In this document: positions 35,031-43,712 of the stretch, in pieces
How the letters are laid out: the number at the start of each line of letters is the position of its first letter
Numbering within the stretch: the first letter of the stretch is position 1
Notes under the pieces: model-generated
Databases searched by the model: none
Seen by the model: the letters and a program-made list of their open reading frames with translations, nothing else
Told to the model about the DNA's origin: nothing
Made by a program: the position numbers and the translations under genes
Assembly: GCA_947503835.1 (NCBI GenBank)
Contig: CANNFM010000013.1
Span: 1 to 64,000, forward strand
Length of the DNA: 64,000 nucleotides
Direction: 5' to 3'
Source: an uncultured Aquimarina sp.
GTDB lineage: Bacteria > Bacteroidota > Bacteroidia > Flavobacteriales > Flavobacteriaceae

Positions 35031-37208
35031 TTATGCTTTTGGAAAAACTAAGGCTAAACAAGCCCCATCATAAACTTTTGGAATCTCTAGATCATTAACA
35101 TCAGGAAATATTAATCTACCTCCAGACATCTTCATAACTAAATCAACAAAATATAAACCAAGACCAATACCATTATCCTTCTTAGTTTTGAATGGTTGAG
35201 TTAAATATTCTGGTTCCATATGAAAACCTAAGCCATTATCGGCAATTATAATAGCAGGCGAATCATAAGTTATTATATCTGTTGTAATAATTATTCCAGG
35301 CTTGAAATTACCTCCCTCTAAATCTTTTTTTGCGGAAGTCCAATAGATACTGTTATCTATAATATTTCCTAAGGCTCCAATTAATAAATTTGTTGCGCCC
35401 TTTATATTAAAGTCATTCGACTCTTTTGTAAGTGGCGGTGAAGAAAAAATGATATCGTGATAATTAAATCTATTTTGATTCATTTTTTTAGCCGTTTCAA
35501 TTAAATTAACGGCTGAAGTTTTGGTTTCTTTATTTTTTCTTAAAAGAGGGGAAAGGCTCTCCAGAATTCTTAATAGATTAGAAATTCTATTTTTAATTTC
35601 ATTTACCTCAATTCTATCTGCTTGTAAATCTTTACTGATATATTTAACTTCTCTTTCAACTTCATGAAAAGCGACACCAAGGTTTAATCCTGTCATTCCA
35701 GAATTAACCATAACATCTCTCATATTATTATAATCTTTTTCAATTTTTTTAATAATGGGAGAGATTTCTTTCTCTATATTTTTTTCCTTAACAATATCTT
35801 CTAACTCCTTGATTGTATCTCCAAACCCTACTTTTTTTATAGGCTTTGTACCTTCAATAAATTCGTCTATTAGTTCTTTATCTTTTAAAGCCGTTTTTTC
35901 AAAAAATCCGAAAATATTTTTTGTTAGTAATTGAAACTTATTAAATGTATAATTTTCAATAAAGCCTTCTCTATTTGTTTTTTCAATTAACCCATTCTCG
36001 CTCAGGGCTAGGTCTAACTCAATATATCCAATTGTAACTTTTTTGCCAAAATGATCTCCAGCTCTTTGTATTTTCGTGTAATCTAAATCTAACCAATCAT
36101 CATATGATTCCCCATAATTATATACTCTTATATTATCTCTAAAAATCCGTACTCCTTTATTTTCTTTGATAAAATTTTTAATCGCATTTATTTGACCAGG
36201 AAAAAAACCTTCAAGTATAGATGTATTTTGATTGTAAACAAAAAATTCACCTTTTATAGTACCAATATTGTTTAAGTCCTTGTTTTTTAGGTATTTATTA
36301 AAGAGAGGTCTTTTTTCATCATCTAAACCATCTAGATCTTTATATAAATCACCGATTAGATAGTTACTCTCTTTTACATCCTTTTCATTGTTATTAATAG
36401 GAATATTAAGAGAATTATGAGGGTTAAATTCATAACTCCAAATTAATTGAGCAAATTCATCATCTTCTGCGCTGGATTGAGATACCTCAAATTTGAATTT
36501 ATAAAGACTGTTTTTTAGAGATTCACTGGGCTCTACTATGTCTTCTATCCAGGCACTATGACTATCATTACATTCAATCATAACACTAAAATCATTGTTG
36601 ATTTTTTTGAATGGATTTTGAATATTCTTAATTTTTCTAATTAAATCCCGAAATGCTTTTTTTGACCATTTTTTTGTAGTTAATTGACTTAGTGTAATTC
36701 TTGTACCCTGTCCTTTCTCAAAATTTAAATTAGGTATTGTCTCTACCTCGACTTCTAATTCTTGAATGAATTCTTTAGAATTAATTAATTCAGCCCAATT
36801 AATTTTAAATTTATTAGAAAACATCTGCCCACTCTGCTGAGTTTCTAACTCTATTTCTTTTGCTAGTTTATGCACAGCTAATCTTCCAACACCTTTATTT
36901 CCAAATGAAACCCTATTATACTTTTTACTTACTTTTCTGTTTTTCCCTCTTTTAAAATCAGTCCCAATGGTTAGCCATACATCTTCAATAATCTTCGGAG
37001 ACATTCCTGAACCGTCATCTTCTATAATTATTTTCTGATTTTCTGAATTTAAATCAAGAAATTTAACGGTTACATTTTCGGCATCGGCATCGTATGAATT
37101 TTTAACTAACTCAAATATTGCTAAACTATCACTACCTATTAATTCTTCACCTAATAAACTAAGTATGTGACTTTTTGCTTTTATGTTATGCTTTTGCTTA
37201 TCGTTCAC
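35031..37208 (-). CDS. Double GHKL ATPase: MORC/Hsp90-like domain plus histidine-kinase-like domain
   Basis: The 725-aa protein has an N-terminal GHKL ATPase (about 1-200): F-E-L-V-K-N-S-Y-D-A-D-A, I-I-E-D-D-G-S-G-M and F-G-N-K-G-V-G-R-L-A. This is the MutL/MORC/Hsp90-like form found in restriction-type islands. A linker of about 300 residues leads to a helical segment with A-F-H-E-V-E-R-E-V, comparable to a DHp/H-box. A second GHKL domain at the C-terminus has N-I-I-D-N-S-I-Y-W, I-A-D-N-G-L-G-F and G-I-G-L-G-L-Y-F-V-D-L, which is histidine-kinase type. It overlaps the methyltransferase gene by 4 bp and precedes a receiver protein, so signalling between them is likely. Confidence 0.85.
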   Translation of the reverse strand: MNDKQKHNIKAKSHILSLLGEELIGSDSLAIFELVKNSYDADAENVTVKFLDLNSENQKIIIEDDGSGMSPKIIEDVWLTIGTDFKRGKNRKVSKKYNRVSFGNKGVGRLAVHKLAKEIELETQQSGQMFSNKFKINWAELINSKEFIQELEVEVETIPNLNFEKGQGTRITLSQLTTKKWSKKAFRDLIRKIKNIQNPFKKINNDFSVMIECNDSHSAWIEDIVEPSESLKNSLYKFKFEVSQSSAEDDEFAQLIWSYEFNPHNSLNIPINNNEKDVKESNYLIGDLYKDLDGLDDEKRPLFNKYLKNKDLNNIGTIKGEFFVYNQNTSILEGFFPGQINAIKNFIKENKGVRIFRDNIRVYNYGESYDDWLDLDYTKIQRAGDHFGKKVTIGYIELDLALSENGLIEKTNREGFIENYTFNKFQLLTKNIFGFFEKTALKDKELIDEFIEGTKPIKKVGFGDTIKELEDIVKEKNIEKEISPIIKKIEKDYNNMRDVMVNSGMTGLNLGVAFHEVEREVKYISKDLQADRIEVNEIKNRISNLLRILESLSPLLRKNKETKTSAVNLIETAKKMNQNRFNYHDIIFSSPPLTKESNDFNIKGATNLLIGALGNIIDNSIYWTSAKKDLEGGNFKPGIIITTDIITYDSPAIIIADNGLGFHMEPEYLTQPFKTKKDNGIGLGLYFVDLVMKMSGGRLIFPDVNDLEIPKVYDGACLALVFPKA

Positions 37209-38422
37209 AGGTTTATTCGAATTTGATTTGCAATTTCATTTGCCATTAAAGGAGGTACAGCATTACCAATCTGCCTAAAAGCTGCCGTTCTCCCTCCTTC
37301 AAAATAAAAGTTATCCGGGAATGATTGTATTCTTGCTGCTTCTCTTACTGATAATGATCTGACTTGTTTTTTATCTGGATAGATATAGTGGTGACCATCT
37401 TTTGCTATATGCGCTACCATGGTATGAGAATGGCTATTGGCGTCTACAACTTTATATCTATCTAAAAAAGACGTTTTATTTTTATGAGTTGTTAAGTGTT
37501 CTGGTAAATCTGAATATTTTAACCTTTCACCTTTTTCCCATTTTCTAATTGCTCTTTTATAAATTTCTAAATCTCTTTTGTTATGCGGTCTAGCAATATG
37601 TTGTGTTACAAAATCAACACCATTTCTTAATGCAAATTCTGATAAATAATTAGTTGTGTCAGTTTTATATTTTGTAACATTATTTTGTTCACCAGGTTGT
37701 AATTTCTTTAAATCTGACAACAAATTATTTACTGTCCAGTTGTTTTCTATTTTATTAAATTTTGGTAGCTGAAAATCAATATCTTTTCTCCAACCAATCA
37801 ATATAATTCTTTTTCTTTTTTGTAAAACTCCATAGTCTGATGAAGTTTCAATAGAATAATTTAATTCATAGCCAATTCTTTTAAAATAGGCTTTCATATT
37901 GGTGAAAAATTTACCACCATTAGCGGTAACAAGCCCTAAAACATTCTCAAAAACAAATATTTTCGGTCTATATTCTTTTAGAAATTTTGCATATTCTTTA
38001 TACAGATAATTCCTAGAGTCATCTTTCATTCCATTTTTATCTCTAGCTCTGCCTATTAGTGAATAGGCTTGGCATGGCGGGCCACCAACTACCAAATCTA
38101 TTTCTTGGTTATTAGCTAAAATATTTATTTGGTTGAAAATATCATTATTATTAGCGCCACCAATAGCTGTGTTAATAACCGAATTTGAAATCTCAATATT
38201 TCCAAATTTGGAAATGAATTTCTCTCTTGAAAATTTTCCTAAAAGGTAATCGTAGTAAAAGTCTAGTTTGTTTTCCTTATTGAGTTTATGAAAAACGAGT
38301 CTAGTTTCTAATGTTTTACATGCATTAGAATCTATCTCTACGTGTGCTATAGGATTAAACCCTGCTTCGATAAAACCTTCAGATAACCCCCCTGCACCAG
38401 AAAATAAATCTATAAAATTCAT
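37205..38422 (-). CDS. DNA (cytosine-5) methyltransferase
   Basis: The 405-aa C5 methyltransferase has all key motifs in order: I D-L-F-S-G-A-G-G-L-S, IV G-G-P-P-C-Q-A-Y-S with the catalytic Cys near residue 140, VI F-E-N-V-L-G, VIII Q-K-R-K-R-I-I-L-I-G-W and X R-Q-I-G-N-A-V-P-P. The target-recognition region is of medium length, and the recognition sequence cannot be read from it. It is first in the operon with the double-GHKL protein, the receiver protein and Vsr. It probably protects self DNA while the downstream proteins act on unmodified or mismatched DNA. Confidence 0.93.
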   Translation of the reverse strand: MNFIDLFSGAGGLSEGFIEAGFNPIAHVEIDSNACKTLETRLVFHKLNKENKLDFYYDYLLGKFSREKFISKFGNIEISNSVINTAIGGANNNDIFNQINILANNQEIDLVVGGPPCQAYSLIGRARDKNGMKDDSRNYLYKEYAKFLKEYRPKIFVFENVLGLVTANGGKFFTNMKAYFKRIGYELNYSIETSSDYGVLQKRKRIILIGWRKDIDFQLPKFNKIENNWTVNNLLSDLKKLQPGEQNNVTKYKTDTTNYLSEFALRNGVDFVTQHIARPHNKRDLEIYKRAIRKWEKGERLKYSDLPEHLTTHKNKTSFLDRYKVVDANSHSHTMVAHIAKDGHHYIYPDKKQVRSLSVREAARIQSFPDNFYFEGGRTAAFRQIGNAVPPLMANEIANQIRINL

Positions 38423-38478
38423 ATTAATGACTCAATAAAAAGTAAAAATATAAATTATAGCTACTAATAGCACTATAC

Positions 38479-39012
38479 TCATTGTAAATTATTTTTCAAA
38501 ATCATTTGTACTTCCTCATAAGAAATAGGGTAGAAGTTATGGCAATCAACACCCACGTCTAAAGCCGATTTTCTATTAAATCTGGTCAGTTTTCCGTGGG
38601 AATGACCGAAAAGATGGTATGAGCCACTATATTTTCCTTTCCAGGTCATTAATGGATAATGTATCATCACAATCAATTGATTATTCACTGAATTGGGATC
38701 TGGTAATTTCAATTCATGATAGTCTTTGATCCATTCAAATCGATCTTTGTAATTCCGATGTAAATCATCATGATTTCCTTTGATTAAATGAATCTTTCCA
38801 TTCAACCGTTCCAGAATCTCAGCTAGTTTCCTTGGTGCCATTAAACCGATATCGCCTAGATGATATACAATATCATTATTTTTAACCTTTTCATTCCATC
38901 TTAGGATCATAGTTTCGTTCATTTCTTCAACTGATCGAAAAGGACGTTTGGCATGTTTGATTATTCCTTTATGTCCAAAATGATGATCCGAGGTAAAAAA
39001 TATTGTGCTCAT
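38479..39012 (-). CDS. Calcineurin-like metallophosphoesterase
   Basis: The 177-aa protein starts F-F-T-S-D-H-H-F-G-H-K (motif I, D-x-H). Y-H-L-G-D-I-G follows (motif II, G-D), then I-K-G-N-H-D (motif III, G-N-H-D/E), M-I-H-Y-P (motif IV) and H-L-F-G-H-S-H-G (motif V). The full set of metal ligands is present, so it should be active on phosphomonoesters, phosphodiesters or nucleotides. The short single-domain form resembles phage and plasmid-borne phosphoesterases. Its gene is 5 bp downstream of the zinc-finger membrane protein gene and is co-oriented. Confidence 0.9.
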   Translation of the reverse strand: MSTIFFTSDHHFGHKGIIKHAKRPFRSVEEMNETMILRWNEKVKNNDIVYHLGDIGLMAPRKLAEILERLNGKIHLIKGNHDDLHRNYKDRFEWIKDYHELKLPDPNSVNNQLIVMIHYPLMTWKGKYSGSYHLFGHSHGKLTRFNRKSALDVGVDCHNFYPISYEEVQMILKNNLQ

Positions 39013-39017
39013 AATGA

Positions 39018-39728
39018 TTAAGATTCTTGCTTGATAGGTGATGATTTAATTTTCCCATTTAATTTATTCTTAGGGTTATCTTTGCAGCTACCTATATGAT
39101 TTCGGTAAGCACTAACAGATTTCTGCAATTTTCCACAATGGGGACAGGTAAGTTTTTCGTTAGCCTCTTCCAGACCGCTTATAGCCATTTGTAGGCTTTC
39201 TTTAGTCTTGGATAGTTCCTGTTTGGACTGTTGTAGGACTGTACTAGACTTATTTAATTCCTCTGTAAGACTTCGATTTTTATCTTTTAGGTTTTCATAG
39301 TCCAATTGCTGTTGTTCGAGGTTGTTGATTTGATTGTACTTCTTTACAAATAGATCTGCATATAAGTAATCAATCAATCCCAAAAGTAAACACATAAATA
39401 CCGTAGTTAAATACCAGTTAAATGGTTTTGTCTCTGCAGAAAAAACATCAAAGAATAACAAAGTCATAAAGAAGCTGCAGAAACCAAAGATTTCGGGGAA
39501 ACCTACTTTGTACTTATGTTTTAATAAATTAGAATTTACACTTGTTAGTAATAAAGGAAAGGCTACAGCAACCCCTAACATTATAGAAGCAAATAGCTTT
39601 AAGTTTTCATTCATATACTCAGGCAATACTCGATAGAATAATACTCCTGCATCAACAATAAATGCAATGAGCAATATGAGCATCGGTATTAATATGGCTT
39701 CTAATGAGTTTAAGAATTTTGCGATCAT
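39018..39728 (-). CDS. Membrane protein with coiled coil and C2H2-like zinc-binding tail
   Basis: The 236-aa protein has about four transmembrane helices (residues about 10-130, e.g. I-L-I-P-M-L-I-L-L-I-A-F-I-V-D). A coiled coil follows at about 140-195 (K-N-R-S-L-T-E-E-L-N-K-S), then a zinc-finger-like motif C-P-H-C-G-K with a distal H-I-G-S-C near the C-terminus. The pattern C-x2-C-x12-H-x3-C could bind one zinc ion. I do not recognise a named family. It may sense or recruit nucleic acid or protein at the membrane together with the phosphoesterase next to it. Confidence 0.7.
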   Translation of the reverse strand: MIAKFLNSLEAILIPMLILLIAFIVDAGVLFYRVLPEYMNENLKLFASIMLGVAVAFPLLLTSVNSNLLKHKYKVGFPEIFGFCSFFMTLLFFDVFSAETKPFNWYLTTVFMCLLLGLIDYLYADLFVKKYNQINNLEQQQLDYENLKDKNRSLTEELNKSSTVLQQSKQELSKTKESLQMAISGLEEANEKLTCPHCGKLQKSVSAYRNHIGSCKDNPKNKLNGKIKSSPIKQES

Positions 39729-40014
39729 TTTTTGAATTTTAGTTTTTTCCCTTTTGTTTATATTGCAGTGTTAACGTTTTTCGGAAGTATGGAGAAATTC
39801 GCTAACTCTGCACTACTTTTGATCAGCTCTTTGGATTCATCGAGGTACGAATGAATGCAATGTGCTGATTAAAAACATCAATACTCTAAATTTTGCTTAG
39901 CGAAGTGAAACGAACAAAGATTTCTGGTAAGTGCCTGTATAGGCCTTAACAGTAATTTTGTGAAGTTGATCGAGATAAGTGAAATTTAGATTCCTATTTT
40001 AAATTATTGAATAA
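39729..40014. other. Intergenic region upstream of the zinc-finger membrane protein gene
   Basis: About 285 bp without a supported ORF. It contains short GC-richer fragments such as TTAGCGAAGTGAAACGAAC and a small inverted repeat around GCCTGTATAGGC (39943-39954). It marks the junction between the transfer genes and the cargo genes. Confidence 0.35.
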
Positions 40015-41085
40015 CTATTCTTGGTAATCAACTGATATGGATTTTTCATAAGTAGCTCCATTGGAATCTCTAAAATGGAATGTTACCACACCACTTCTGG
40101 GAGAAACAACACCAAATTGTATTAGTTTCCCTCCATTGGAAATTCTATTTCCTATACTCCATTCAAACCCCTGTCCTACAACAGCTTCGCTTCCACTAAT
40201 ATTATAAGCCAAACGTCCAAGTCCAACGGATGTGATATATAAATAATATTCTATTTCTTGTTCTAAATCATCTGGTCGCTTAATGAAATATGTGAAGAGT
40301 AAATCAGATAAATAAGGTCCAATCATTGGTTCTGGTGTCATTACAACTTCAAAATCTGTCAGTAATGTTTTAAAATTGACTATTTGAGATTTCGTAATAC
40401 CATTAGAAGCTTCAATAATAAATTCGATATTACCTTCTTGAACAAATGTCCCTTTGAAACTTCCAAAACTTACACCTTCGGTGATATCAAACATTTTATT
40501 TTGAAGGATAGATTCTGTCTGATCATCCAATATTATTTCTCCTTCTATATTTTTAAAATAGGCTTTAAAAGTCAGAGGTTCTGAACCTCTCTTTTCGAGA
40601 TTTATGTTGAATTCAGTTTTTTCGTTTATATAATTTTCGTTCTTGTCAAAAAGGACTTCAAAATCGAAATCTGTCTTTTTTATAGAAATAGGAACGGAAG
40701 TACTTTTTATTAGATCATTAGAAGAAGTAACCTGGAAAGTAACAGTTCCAGAACCTATTTCATTTCCTATGTAATCAATAACTGTTGTTCCTGGTGATAT
40801 TCCTGAAATGATTTCATCTTCTTGATATGCAATTCCGTTTATTGAAAGTTCACCACCGACACCAGTATTGAAAAATTTTAGTGAATAGTCAAGTTCTTCG
40901 GTAATTGGAGCAATAGCTTCAATGAATAAGTTGAATTCAAATTTTTCATTTATAGCCAAGGATTCTTGATTAACGTTTGCGGTAATACTAAAATCTGTAG
41001 GGTTTTCTTTTTGGATGTCTACCTCGATTTCTTCGCAAGACAAGATAGATATTGCTAAACTGATAAATATGATTATTTTTTTCAT
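40015..41085 (-). CDS. TraQ-like (DUF3872-type) conjugal transfer lipoprotein with three tandem repeats
   Basis: The 356-aa protein begins with a lipoprotein signal (I-S-I-L-S-C, cysteine near residue 17). Three repeats of about 105 residues follow. Each starts near D-F-x-x-x-x-x-x-x-x-x and ends with a G-T/V-V/I-x-F-x-x-x-x-S-N/D-G/D strand followed by T/K-x-S. The first repeat (L-D-Y-S-L-K-F-F-N-T-G-V-G-G-E-L) resembles TraQ/DUF3872 of Bacteroidota conjugative elements. Normal TraQ has one such domain. It lies directly downstream of the TraO-like gene, as in conjugation operons. The threefold form is unusual. The function in transfer is inferred. Confidence 0.65.
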   Translation of the reverse strand: MKKIIIFISLAISILSCEEIEVDIQKENPTDFSITANVNQESLAINEKFEFNLFIEAIAPITEELDYSLKFFNTGVGGELSINGIAYQEDEIISGISPGTTVIDYIGNEIGSGTVTFQVTSSNDLIKSTSVPISIKKTDFDFEVLFDKNENYINEKTEFNINLEKRGSEPLTFKAYFKNIEGEIILDDQTESILQNKMFDITEGVSFGSFKGTFVQEGNIEFIIEASNGITKSQIVNFKTLLTDFEVVMTPEPMIGPYLSDLLFTYFIKRPDDLEQEIEYYLYITSVGLGRLAYNISGSEAVVGQGFEWSIGNRISNGGKLIQFGVVSPRSGVVTFHFRDSNGATYEKSISVDYQE

Positions 41086-41096
41086 TTTGTGATATT

Positions 41097-41747
41097 TTAA
41101 AATTTGAAATTAAGACCTAGTGCGATTAAGAATTTTGTTTTACCTATTTCACTTTTAGGATGATGGAAATGGGTATACCTAACTATTGCTGATAGGTGTT
41201 TAAAGAGTTTTATTTCAGATTTCATCGCTCCATAGAAACCATATACAGCACCGTCTTTTGTAGATATGGATTCTAATCTGTCTAATTGAATTTCTGAATC
41301 TCTAATGGATTCATTTCCTATAGTTCCACCGGCTCCTATAGAAAAACGAAACGCATCATTGTTGCTACTGAAAAAGGGAACTCCAATGAAATAGCCTACG
41401 TTTAGAGAATATAATTCTACTGGAATATTATATCCTGTTTTTCTTTCTTCCATATAGCTTAAATAACCTCCTATTTCAAAATGTCGATTGATGTTTTTGT
41501 TTGGATAATATTGGAGATTAGCCATAGCTCCATAACCGTTTTCAGAATATCCTACTATTGCGGATATTCCATTCTTCATTTTTGGTTTTTCGGTTAATAC
41601 GTTCTGATTAGCTTTTCCCAACTTAATGGTAAGGTTATTTGCTTTTTTTTCTAATTCATCAAGCTTTAATAAAACTTCTTCTGAAGTTTGACTTGTTATG
41701 CTTGTTATACAAAGCATACAGAGCAATAAACTGAGTGTATTTCTCAT
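41097..41747 (-). CDS. TraO-like outer-membrane protein of a conjugation apparatus
   Basis: The 216-aa protein has a signal peptide (L-L-L-C-M-L-C-I-T-S-I-T-S-Q) and a short coiled-coil segment at about 25-45. Amphipathic beta strands ending in aromatic residues make up the rest, the last being F-L-I-A-L-G-L-N-F-K-F. This is the expected pattern of an outer-membrane barrel with a C-terminal Phe. TraO of Bacteroidota conjugative elements has this size and form. With the TraQ-like gene 11 bp downstream it is what is left of a tra operon. The family call rests on pattern and context. Confidence 0.65.
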   Translation of the reverse strand: MRNTLSLLLCMLCITSITSQTSEEVLLKLDELEKKANNLTIKLGKANQNVLTEKPKMKNGISAIVGYSENGYGAMANLQYYPNKNINRHFEIGGYLSYMEERKTGYNIPVELYSLNVGYFIGVPFFSSNNDAFRFSIGAGGTIGNESIRDSEIQLDRLESISTKDGAVYGFYGAMKSEIKLFKHLSAIVRYTHFHHPKSEIGKTKFLIALGLNFKF

Positions 41748-41867
41748 TGTTAAAGGTTTTTAATTAAAGTTTATTTCATTTGAATTGATACAATAGTATC
41801 CTGTGTAGGCTTTCTATCTTATAGACTGCCTACGCTTGTGTGAAGCGTTATGTCATTGATTTTTGTT

Positions 41868-43574
41868 TTAGGTAAGTATTATGTTGAAATCTTCAGAACT
41901 ATCAAGATCATTAGGGTTCTCACCTGTGATGGTTTTAATATCATTATAGATTTTTTTGAAAACCTGATCGGGAAGTATAGCTTGTTCCTTGCTTTCAAAT
42001 TCTTTTTTCGAATCGGGCACTTGTTTTAATTGAACTCCTATTAGTTCGGTCATATTTCCTTCAGCTATGGTACCATAGAATTTTCCTGCAGATAGATTTA
42101 TAATTTCAGAAACTTTTACCCGTTCTCTTTGCTGAACAGATTGCGATACCGAGGTATTATTACTTTCTGAAAAATGACCACTTAAAAAACCTCCTGAACT
42201 AGACCCTGAACTTGTAGACGTTGAATTATATGTCACATCGTGTTTTCCAAATAATTTTACAATCATATCTGCGGTTTTTTCATTAACTGTTCTTCCATAG
42301 AATTGATTTCCCAAATTACTGATCATTACCTGAGCTTTGTCTGCTCCATACTTATCAACCATTTGTGAATAGTCTTGTAATCCAAATACAGTAGCAACCT
42401 TGTTGCTTCTGGCTGTAGCAGGAATTTGTTCGAAGCCGTCTATAAAGACGGTTGGCGCTTCATCAAGTATGATTGTACTTTTATGCTTGTTTGGTTGATT
42501 CATTTGCCTAGCACAAGTCCCTATAATTAATGAAATAGCAGGGGCATAGGTGTTTGATAATGTACTGTCGTTTCCTATTGCTAGGAATGTTGGATTTTCT
42601 TTATTATTTAGATCAAGATTAATTTCATCCTTTGATAATAGATAAAATATTTCTGGAATATTTAACTGTGCCAGAGCATTTTTGACAGTTCCAACACTTC
42701 CTGCGATTTGTTTTTCTGCATTCATTTCGTGTGCTTCTTTCAAACTGGATATCATGCCAGATGTTTCTATATCTGAACTCAGCAAGGAGATTAAATGAAC
42801 AGAAGGGAAAAAAAGAATCATGGCAATAAGGTGTGGTAAGGAACAAAGCCCAGGGTGATTATTGCGCAGGTACCATATAGCTCCTGCAATTACTGAAATG
42901 GAACTTCTAGTCCAATAATCTTTCTTTTTGATACTCTCAGGAAGTAAATTGTTTATCAGAATCGTTGCCATTTCAAAGGCAATAGCTTGCTTGGTAAGGT
43001 ACTTTGGAGATAACGGATTTACTCTTACAGAATTCGAAGTATCCTTAAAGTTCAGGAAAGCAAACTTTACCTTGTTATCCGGATTATAGAATGAGTAGGC
43101 AAATTCAGATAATTCAGGAGATTTAAAATCATAAAGAATACCTGAAAAGTCATTCTCAACAAACTGTTTTATTATAGGATAAAATAAAGATCTGGATTTC
43201 CCAGACCCTGCCGATCCACTAATAAGGCATCCCCTCCAAGGATTTGCGATTTCTACAATACCTTTTTCGCTATCCAAATAAATACTATCTGGATTATCTC
43301 TTGTAATTTCTTCTTCAATCTCCTTCTCTTTTTCTTTTTTGAAATATTTATAAAGCTTTATGCTGTTAATTACTATAAATACTAATCCAATAATAATCAA
43401 CGCAGGGGCTATTAAGAACAGGAGTGCTAATGAAAGAATAAAGGTTAAAATTATACTGTAGACCATTCCAATCTCAGTTCGCAGCCATTGATAAATTTGA
43501 GCCATTGCTAACAAGTTTATTAGTATGATTACCAATTCAATTCCAGAGTGGATTTTTAAGAATACGTGTAACAT
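41868..43574 (-). CDS. Type IV coupling protein (TraD/MobC-like, VirD4 family)
   Basis: The 568-aa protein has two or three transmembrane helices in the first 90 residues. A P-loop ATPase core follows: Walker A G-S-A-G-S-G-K-S near residue 120, L-Y-D-F-K and Walker B T-I-I-L-D-E-A-P-T. The motif R-S-N-K-V-A-T-V-F-G-L-Q-D follows. A Ser/Gly-rich insert lies near residue 450. Such proteins dock the relaxase-DNA complex onto a type IV secretion channel at the inner membrane. The gene is just downstream of the relaxase gene, and the frameshift-extended relaxase end is only 26 bp away. Confidence 0.9.
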   Translation of the reverse strand: MLHVFLKIHSGIELVIILINLLAMAQIYQWLRTEIGMVYSIILTFILSLALLFLIAPALIIIGLVFIVINSIKLYKYFKKEKEKEIEEEITRDNPDSIYLDSEKGIVEIANPWRGCLISGSAGSGKSRSLFYPIIKQFVENDFSGILYDFKSPELSEFAYSFYNPDNKVKFAFLNFKDTSNSVRVNPLSPKYLTKQAIAFEMATILINNLLPESIKKKDYWTRSSISVIAGAIWYLRNNHPGLCSLPHLIAMILFFPSVHLISLLSSDIETSGMISSLKEAHEMNAEKQIAGSVGTVKNALAQLNIPEIFYLLSKDEINLDLNNKENPTFLAIGNDSTLSNTYAPAISLIIGTCARQMNQPNKHKSTIILDEAPTVFIDGFEQIPATARSNKVATVFGLQDYSQMVDKYGADKAQVMISNLGNQFYGRTVNEKTADMIVKLFGKHDVTYNSTSTSSGSSSGGFLSGHFSESNNTSVSQSVQQRERVKVSEIINLSAGKFYGTIAEGNMTELIGVQLKQVPDSKKEFESKEQAILPDQVFKKIYNDIKTITGENPNDLDSSEDFNIILT

Positions 43575-43712
43575 AATTCTATTTTTTTAATGATTTGATT
43601 TACATTTCCAATTCATTATGTTTTTTAATGATTGGTTCTACCTTTTGGGAGAGTTCTTTGTCCTTATCTACATATGAATTCCTAAAATCATATTGATGGA
43701 TAAGAGTCTTTT

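Noticed and set aside
41770..41867. Inverted repeat GTAGGC/GCCTAC near the coupling-protein gene as a second oriT or riboswitch
   Set aside because: The stem is short (6 bp), and a plain terminator-like or chance structure is as likely; the stronger oriT candidate is at 45.05 kb.
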